Assembly (NCBI GenBank): GCA_029207755.1
Contig: JARCOQ010000002.1
Coordinates: 13,903,156-13,967,155 of the forward strand
From: Chamaea fasciata
Taxonomy: Eukaryota; Chordata; Aves; Passeriformes; Sylviidae
Length of the DNA stretch: 64,000 bases
Direction: 5' to 3'
This document shows positions 56,824-64,000 of the stretch, one piece after another. Below the pieces are notes generated by a model, which was not told the DNA's origin, did no database searches, and worked only from the letters and a program-made list of their open reading frames with translations. Made by a program: the position numbers and the translations under genes. Within the stretch, counting starts at the first letter, position 1, and each line of letters opens with the position of its first letter.

Positions 56824-58423
56824 GTTCAGAAAATCAAATTATTTTTTGGAGTGCATATATTTTCAGTGAGTGATATTTTTGAATTTCCTATATTTTCGCA
56901 TATGACCGTTATCTTCTCATTGCTTGCAACTTGCCAGTGAAAGAGATATAAGTGTAGAAAGAAAACTAATTAAACAAACTTCTGTAAAAGAGCTGTTATA
57001 ATTGGTTCCTTAATGTCCCAAGATAAGAACATTTATTTTAGTCAATGTATAGTATTAGGCAGAAAATTAAAATGTCTTCAACTTCCTGGTTACAGATGTA
57101 AATTTTTATGAGCTTGAGTGTTTAATTTTTATCTCTTATTTCTTACTTTTCATGTATTTTAAACTGATCAAGAGAGAAATAAGAAACTGTAGATCTAATT
57201 AATACTATGAATATTACCAATGGATTTCCATTATGTAATTTAGCATAGATATTTCAATAATTGTGATATATCCAGACAATTTTGTATTAAATTGTTTTGC
57301 AAAAAGTTTTCATTTTTTACCTGGGGAGAGGTACATACAAACTGGCACATGGAAGAGGGCATTTAGGAAACTCCTCAATCTATTTTAAACACTGAGTTTT
57401 CCCAGTAGCATTATCTAGTTTATCATCTACCTTAAACTATCAAGATGGAGATTTGTACATTGGAAAATATTCATGAATCTTGTGTACACACTTTCATAGA
57501 TGCACACACAAAAACATGGATAATTTCCAGAGAAAACAGCCAAAATATCCTTGATTTTAATGATTTTGCTACTTCAGATCAGTCGTATTAATTGTCAGTC
57601 TGCCTCAGAGAAGGATACAGTAACAACCCAGTAAGTCGGGTGGTAGCTCTGCCTTGGACAAACAAATACCGGATATTAAAAAAAATTAAAAATCAATAAT
57701 TAGAAAACTACCTCTTATAATTTGTATGACAAATAGTGTATCTATACAACCACACTTGGGACCTTCACAAAATGAAAGGAATATATGAGAAATCACCTCC
57801 TTTTACAAATTGAGTAATTTGTCAAGATAATAAGAAGTAATTTATTTGTGCAAACCTCATCACATTTGACTCCTTCACTGGTTTTTACTCATGATCCTTC
57901 CTCTCCTTATTTCTCACATCAGTGACACTTCTCCATGTAGTTTAGAAGCTCCAGAATTTTTCTTGCTGATCTCTCAATTCTGGAGCTCAACTGCAGTCCA
58001 GAAAGGAGGCCAAGCCAATTTTTCCCAAAGAATCAACAAGCATGTCTTCTTCAGTCACCCCACTTCAAATTAAATCATAATTCCTGTTCTGTCACTGACT
58101 TCACACATATTTCCTTGAGAAACTGACTGAGGAACTTCCAACGTTCAAATTTTCTCTATGAGGCAAATACCTATATATGTAGAGCACTAAGTCAGATTTT
58201 GAAACATTTAAAGTTACAGGATGGTCACATATTTTGTTGTGTTTTTATATCAAAAATCACAAATTGAAACTGTAGCAGTGAAAACATTTCATTATTACTA
58301 TCCTTACTATTCACACAACAGCCCAAGTTTCTGAAGATATCAGCTGTTTGCTTTGGTAACTTACTCAGTTTAAGACCAGAGTCAACCCATAAATATTTCC
58401 TAAACACTGCTCAGGAATTCCTT

Positions 58424-58445
58424 GGGGGGGGGGGGGGGGGGGGGG
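58424..58445. repeat. G22 homopolymer
   Basis: 22 consecutive G on the + strand, then A and five more G. Confidence 0.93.
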
Positions 58446-59159
58446 AGGGGGAAGGCAGTAATTGCATGTCTGTGGGATTAATTAATATTTTTCAAGGATT
58501 ATTAAAGCATTGTGTCATTCCTGCCAACCAAAATTATTTTTCAGTTTAACCATTCCAAAGACTAAGTAGGATTATTTTACAGCTTAGAGACTGAATTGTA
58601 GTTTTTTATTTGAGACACCCAGCAAAGCTTCATTTTAAAAAAAATAAAAATATTATTTAACTCTTACTGTAATTAAATAGAAATCATTCCTTTTATCAGT
58701 TCCACCAGCAGTGGAAGTATTACCAGCACATTTGTTCAAATTATGCTTCACTGTCTTAAGGGACTTAAGAAAATAAAGCAAAAATATTAGTTAAATGGGG
58801 TGAAGTTTATGAAGTTTAAAACATTTGAATTATGGTAGCAACTCAATGAAACTTTAAATATGCCTTTCATTCTGTTTGCTGGAATACCCAGGTATCTGCA
58901 GTGTGAACATGGAGGTGCTACTGAGTGCTTATACCGTTCCTCTCAGTTTTAATACAGGTACTGTAAAGAAAACTATATTGAAAGTATACGAAAAATCTTA
59001 ATCTTAAATTCTGGTCATGTTTACAATGTGGTAGTCACAAAACAAATATAGGAATAATATACTTCTCATGTTTTATTGCCCCAAACAAGACAAACAGAAC
59101 ATAAATAAAATAAATAGGCAAGGATAGAGTAGATTAAAGCAATGAGTGTGTTTTTAACA

Positions 59160-59700
59160 ATGTTTCCAGCTCATAGTACCTCCTGCTACAGACTGTAGAC
59201 GCTGCTGGGCTGATGATGATGTACTCTGGTGGTGGGAGAAGGCCTCACCTGGGCAGGATTTTTGCTCCTACTGTGCTTCCAAAGAGAAATTTCTCAGTGG
59301 TGCTGAAAGGGCCCAGGACACTCATTCCTCCTGTGACTGAGCTTTTGCATCTGTTGTTCTGTGTGGGCTCATGCTCTGTGATGCCAGCAGTGCAGTCAGA
59401 GCCCGGGGCTGCACTCATGACTCTGGGTCCCTGTCCCTCACCTGCAGAGGGTAGTATCCACCTCCCTTGGATTGCCTCAGGACAACGTGGGACAACAAGC
59501 TCCAAGGGCTTGATTTGTCTTGAGTAACCCAGGCACCCATTTCAGGCTCTCCAGGCACAAAAAGCCAAAGGCAGCCATGTACATGGACATCAACAACTGG
59601 ATTTGATCAGCCAAAACTCTGCCCAGATCCCATGTGTCATTAGCCTTATCCTTCTCATAACTCCTTTTTTTGTGCATAACATATCCCCTCCACAGGTCCT
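59160..59700. other. unassigned GC-richer block
   Basis: About 500 bp markedly richer in G and C than the neighbourhood, open on both strands (59213-59527 plus, 59245-59505 minus). Neither translation shows a known domain. It may be a decayed repeat or old retrocopy; I cannot assign it. Confidence 0.35.
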
Positions 59701-62700
59701 ACAGTTGTGCTGTCAAACAGGTGTTTGACTGCAAATAGGCCACTAATTGCTTCTTCCAAAAGTCATGTATAAAATAACAGAAAAAATATATATCTCAGCG
59801 AAAATCCTTCCCCTCCTTTTTGGTACTGAAACATTAGGATGCAGGAAAAAAAATTCCATGCCTGAATCAGTGTCATCAGCCCTGTGCAACTTCAAAAACA
59901 GGTATTTTGAGACATGCCAACAATCTCTCAGGCCCTACCACCACTAGAGTATCATGCCTTTCCTCTGACTTTAGCATGCGTCATGCAATGGAAAATATCT
60001 GATCTACATTAATTAAAGACATAAACCAAAATTTGTGTGGATTTACAGTAATTTTGTAGTGATCTTTACCAGAAACAGGATTTCAATAAACATCTGTGTT
60101 CAGCAGTAATTCAAAAGTTAAGAAATACGTTACACAAGTAGAGCTATAGGACATAAGAGAACTTTGATTACAATTTGACAAAATTGCAACAGAATATGGA
60201 TTGCTTGAGAAAGATCCTCCTTTTTTGCTCCTAGTGAAACTGGTATGCTATAATTTGCCTTGCCTGGCTATGAACAAATTTTTCTTTCAGTTTCTTAACT
60301 TGACAAGTTTTCAGGAAGCAATGGACATGCCTAAGAATAAAACAACATAGGCAAGATTCCAGCTTTGCATCTGCCAAAGGTCGGAGAGACCAAATAGCAG
60401 TGTCTCCCTGGCAAACAGACCTTTAAAATAGGAAAGCAATCAAGAGGAGAACAACTCAAGCAATCAAGTTTTAAAAGATCAAATGCCAGATAGGACCTTA
60501 CCTTATGGGGTTTTTTCCCAGTGTGAGTTATTCACCTTTCTGCAACTTGATTTTTAGGAAATTTTCACTGTAATCTGCCTAAATTAGAGTAGACAGGAAG
60601 TAAGAAAGGCTGGTTGCCAAATTCTCTGAAAAGTCTTGGCCAAGCAATACAAATTATCAAGTTCTTTCTCACCATCTCACTAATCTCTCTCTACCGCTGG
60701 AGAGAAAACGATGCATGTACCTTCTGTTGTTGAATCCTGTAGATTTTTTCCACCAAAAATGACCTATAGCACTATTGCCACTTATCCAAACCAAGTAAAG
60801 AAAGCCCAATGTAATGAAAGAAAACTGCCAGCTAGTCTTGCCAGCTTTCACTGTAATGAAAGAAAATTGCCTGCTGTCCCTGTACCCATCAGGTATGACT
60901 TCAGCATCCCATGGATGCTGCTTGGACACCTGTGATTGTTTATAGTTTCCTCAGCAGCAATGGTTCTCTGCCCTTTGTCCCTGCCACAAGACGAGAGCCC
61001 TGGCTTATCTTCACTGCATATATTTTACATCAGATGTCAAATATAAACAGTTTTTTGCCATACTGCTATCTGGCTACATTTGATGGTTTGTATTTTCCTT
61101 TTCCGTGTTTCCAGAGTGCTGTTGGAACATTTGGAAGTAGATGTCTTCTGAAAAGGCATAGAGATTAATTAAAATTTTTGTGTTGTGGAATCCAAATTGT
61201 CTGAAAAATTTTAAAACAAAATCACAAAGAGAAGAATAAACAATTCTATTGCAATTCTTACTTCTAGTTTTCTGTACAAGTTCAAAAATTATTTGCACTG
61301 CAACCCAAAAATAAGGATTGTATTTCTCAGTGACTGACCAGGGAAGGCAACAAAATTCTGAGTGCAAAATCCTCAGTACCAACACTTCACAGATTTATTG
61401 ATATGAATAGGCAGCATCAGTAACACAGGAGAAAAAATACACTGAGACAGATAATACTATGTAGGATATATTCATATTGATTTGCAAGCTATGAAATAAT
61501 GCAGAAAAATTAATGTGCAGCTTTACATAGTCTTGAAAAATCAGAACCGACTGTATTTCCAACTGCTGTTTAAACCCAAAGAAATATTTTCAACAAAAAT
61601 ACAGTCAACACACATATATATATAGATATTTAATTCTCAAAGAAACGGGATATTGTTGAATTTAATACATATGTTTACAGAATAAAAACTCCAAACCTGA
61701 GCTCCAGAAGCCCTCAAAGGACCACATTCCATTTCTCCAATACCTTCTTGATATGACTTTCAAACCTTATATAGGCAGGAAAAGTTTAGGCAGGACTAAA
61801 CCCTGAGTATTAAACAACACATAATACTCAAATGCATGCATTTATTTTTTAGCCCTAAACCTATTTGTTTGTAAGCAACATTGACCAAGACCAACCAACA
61901 CTTACACAAAGAAAACAAAAAAATATGGATCCAAGTATTTACTTAGTTTGGGTCTAACACCACTTAACTTTCTTATTTTGGAAAGAAGTCTGAAAGAAGA
62001 GAGAAGCTGCCTTTAAAGAAATGTCAGATTGAGTTTAATTTCTGGAAAAGTAAGAAAAGACCCAGGGAAAAGGAAGGTTGTGACAGAGTGCTGCTTTCAA
62101 AAGATAACACAGCTTTGGCTGAGAGACAACAGCCAAAAATCCACTGATATCATAAAAATCTACTGATATCCTTTCATACACTGGCAGGAAAAATATAAGT
62201 CAGGATAGATGTAAAAAGATGTGTGTTTAAGAGGTGGAATTAAAACTCTTAACTCGCATGTTCCCTATTTAGGGGCAAATTCAGGTCCCAATCTTGCAAC
62301 AAAATGGTCTTGCTATATAATTTGATTCAGGATCTTCTATACACAATGGGACTGAGTCCTTTCTGCAAAAATTTTCCAAAATAAATGACTGTTAATAAAA
62401 TGTTTTTCCAATGTAGGTTTTTAATAATGTTAAAATATAAAAAACTTCACAAATACAAACATCAAAAACATATTTTGGAACATACTAGAAATGTTACATT
62501 TTTTAAACTACCATTGATGCTTAGACACACCCCAAATGGACCAACATATGAGTTTTAAATATCCACTGGACATGTATCTGAAACATATGATAGTGCATAT
62601 CTCAAGTATTCTGTAGTATTAATTCTGTTGGATACATCTGGTCAAGATGTGGAAATTTTATGTAATTGTGTCTGCCTGTGTGACTGACATGTTGATGTGT

Positions 62701-64000
62701 GAAATCTGATGAATTTTTTTAAAATTGTTTGAAAAAAATTTTTTCTTTCTTTATTCTCCCAGCAGAAAATTTATCTACTATTTGCACACAGAATCATTAA
62801 AGAAAAAAAACTCAGTCACATCAGTCAACTGTGTAGTTCTGACAAAGTTATATTTTCATGGACTGCAGTCTTCCAAAAATGGATTGGACTAACACTAATG
62901 CTATGGCTGAGAGCACTTATTAAGTCCTCTGTCTTGGGTCAAATCCAGCCTATTCTGCCAGCTTGTTTCACAATGACATCCTTGTTTTCAGGGCACTGAT
63001 AAAAGGTCTTACTTGCTGTATGTGATATGAAGCATTTTTTAATATTAAAATGTACTTTTTTTTGTCTTACTGCAGAAAAAAACTTGGAATATTTCAATTT
63101 CTTCCTATGTTGGGTACAACGGAATATGTAAATTGCTGTTCCATTTAGCTAACAGATATTATTACATACATGATATAGGTTATCATAATTTCAGTGAAAA
63201 CTTGAACAAATTTAAACAGAGAGTTCATGTTCTCAGTAAGTATTTTAATTGTTTGCTTATTTAGAAAGGAGGCAAGTTTGGCTGATTTAGAGGAATAAAT
63301 ACTGAAAGTTCACAAAATTAGTTAAAATAAAGAATAATTAGTACAAGATATTCAACAAAGAGATGTGTTTTCATTTGCTAATTGAACATTTGTTCACTTT
63401 AATAGTACAGAGAAATTTGTATTAAACATTTGAAGTAGCTGTTGCTTAGACCACATTTAGTATTTACCCCTCAATTTCTATGGGAAACCCTACAGAAGGA
63501 CTTAAATTATTACACCACTTGGACAAAACTGAGAAAATGAAGCACTACTCATCAGACACATCCTTCTAAATCAACACCTGAAGCTTTAAATATCTTCAGC
63601 ATTTCAATACATGCCTGTTGGAATTCCTGACTGTAATCCAGAGGGCAGGCTTCCAAAAGACTGCCATGCTAGTATTCCAGGCCGCAACTAGCCCACAGAA
63701 ACTAATTCTAGGCTAATGCTCCTCCTGAAGGAAAAATGTTAATTATCAAGATGTTAATTTAGACATCTATGCTTTAGTGAAACATTGCCAAATGCAAAGT
63801 GATTTCTGATAGATTGAGACTGTGAAAAAAGTCCCAGGCGACAAAACCTTCAGGATTCAAAAATCATACTGAATCTGGATGACTCCTCCTGGCTCAGTGG
63901 AAGCTTGTACCCATTGTCTCTCTGTTGTAGCATCTTGAAAGGCTGATACAGAAAAATATCCTTAGTCTATAACTCCTGTGTGGCTTTAGGATGTCTCAAT
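59701..64000. other. AT-rich stretch to window end
   Basis: No gene or repeat family is recognised. A 20-bp word (GTAATGAAAGAAAA plus TGCC with one change) occurs twice at 60811 and 60853. The open frames are short and featureless. Confidence 0.4.

Larger units (their letters stand above)
52571..59159. other. AT-rich stretch without genes
   Basis: No exon or repeat family is seen. The part 53290-53600 is rich in homeodomain-like and octamer words (ATTTGCAT at 53346-53353) and free of simple repeats, which could fit a regulatory element. Homopolymers: A25 at 56799-56823 and G22 at 58424-58445. Confidence 0.4.

Noticed and set aside
1..64000. tRNA genes, rRNA, CRISPR arrays, operons and bacterial-type signals
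   Set aside because: None was seen; the repeat content and composition are those of a bird nuclear genome.

Overview
The window reads as AT-rich, gene-poor avian DNA, most likely from a passerine songbird. The evidence is the repeat content: several 5'-truncated CR1 LINEs in both orientations, and LTR elements of at least three retroviral classes of the kind common in songbird genomes. I found no host protein-coding exon, tRNA, rRNA or CRISPR array. Outside the retroelements the open reading frames are short and look like chance.

The centrepiece is a nearly complete class III (ERV-L-like) endogenous retrovirus at 27998-34222 on the + strand. It has two 526-bp LTRs (27998-28523 and 33697-34222) that differ at only two positions, and it is flanked by a perfect 5-bp duplication, CTAAG. 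Behind the 5' LTR lie a Lys-type tRNA primer-binding site, a very short leader and a 599-codon gag (28605-30404). A single in-frame TAG follows, and then pol in the same frame: protease, reverse transcriptase, RNase H and integrase, to 33599. Pol is broken once, by a TGA at 32340-32342 inside RNase H. There is no env and no dUTPase. The gag is unusual: its first ~150 residues carry several membrane-like hydrophobic segments, followed by four tandem ~19-residue repeats, before the capsid-like region. A short hairpin stands ten bases after the gag stop, and pol has no ATG before its protease active site, so stop-codon readthrough is the likely way pol is expressed.

Related elements surround it. 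An inverted solo LTR of the same family lies at 14287-14805. A more diverged full-length LTR of this family at 35059-36096 has been split by a 507-bp ERV1-like LTR (35305-35811) with a clean 4-bp duplication. A small solo LTR sits at 38073-38401 with a 6-bp duplication. Other LTR-derived repeats lie at about 7812-8631, 15365-16765, 41206-41290 and 48332-48758 (minus strand). CR1 fragments lie at about 345-1600, 9527-10160, 11324-11590, 26168-26692, 40190-40740, 48238-48320 and 52408-52570.

The remaining sequence is intergenic or intronic AT-rich DNA with simple repeats. Notable among these are a 162-bp polypyrimidine tract (17893-18054), a 22-G run (58424-58445) and two strong short inverted repeats (18927-18974 and 42273-42319) that no repeat family I recognise explains.
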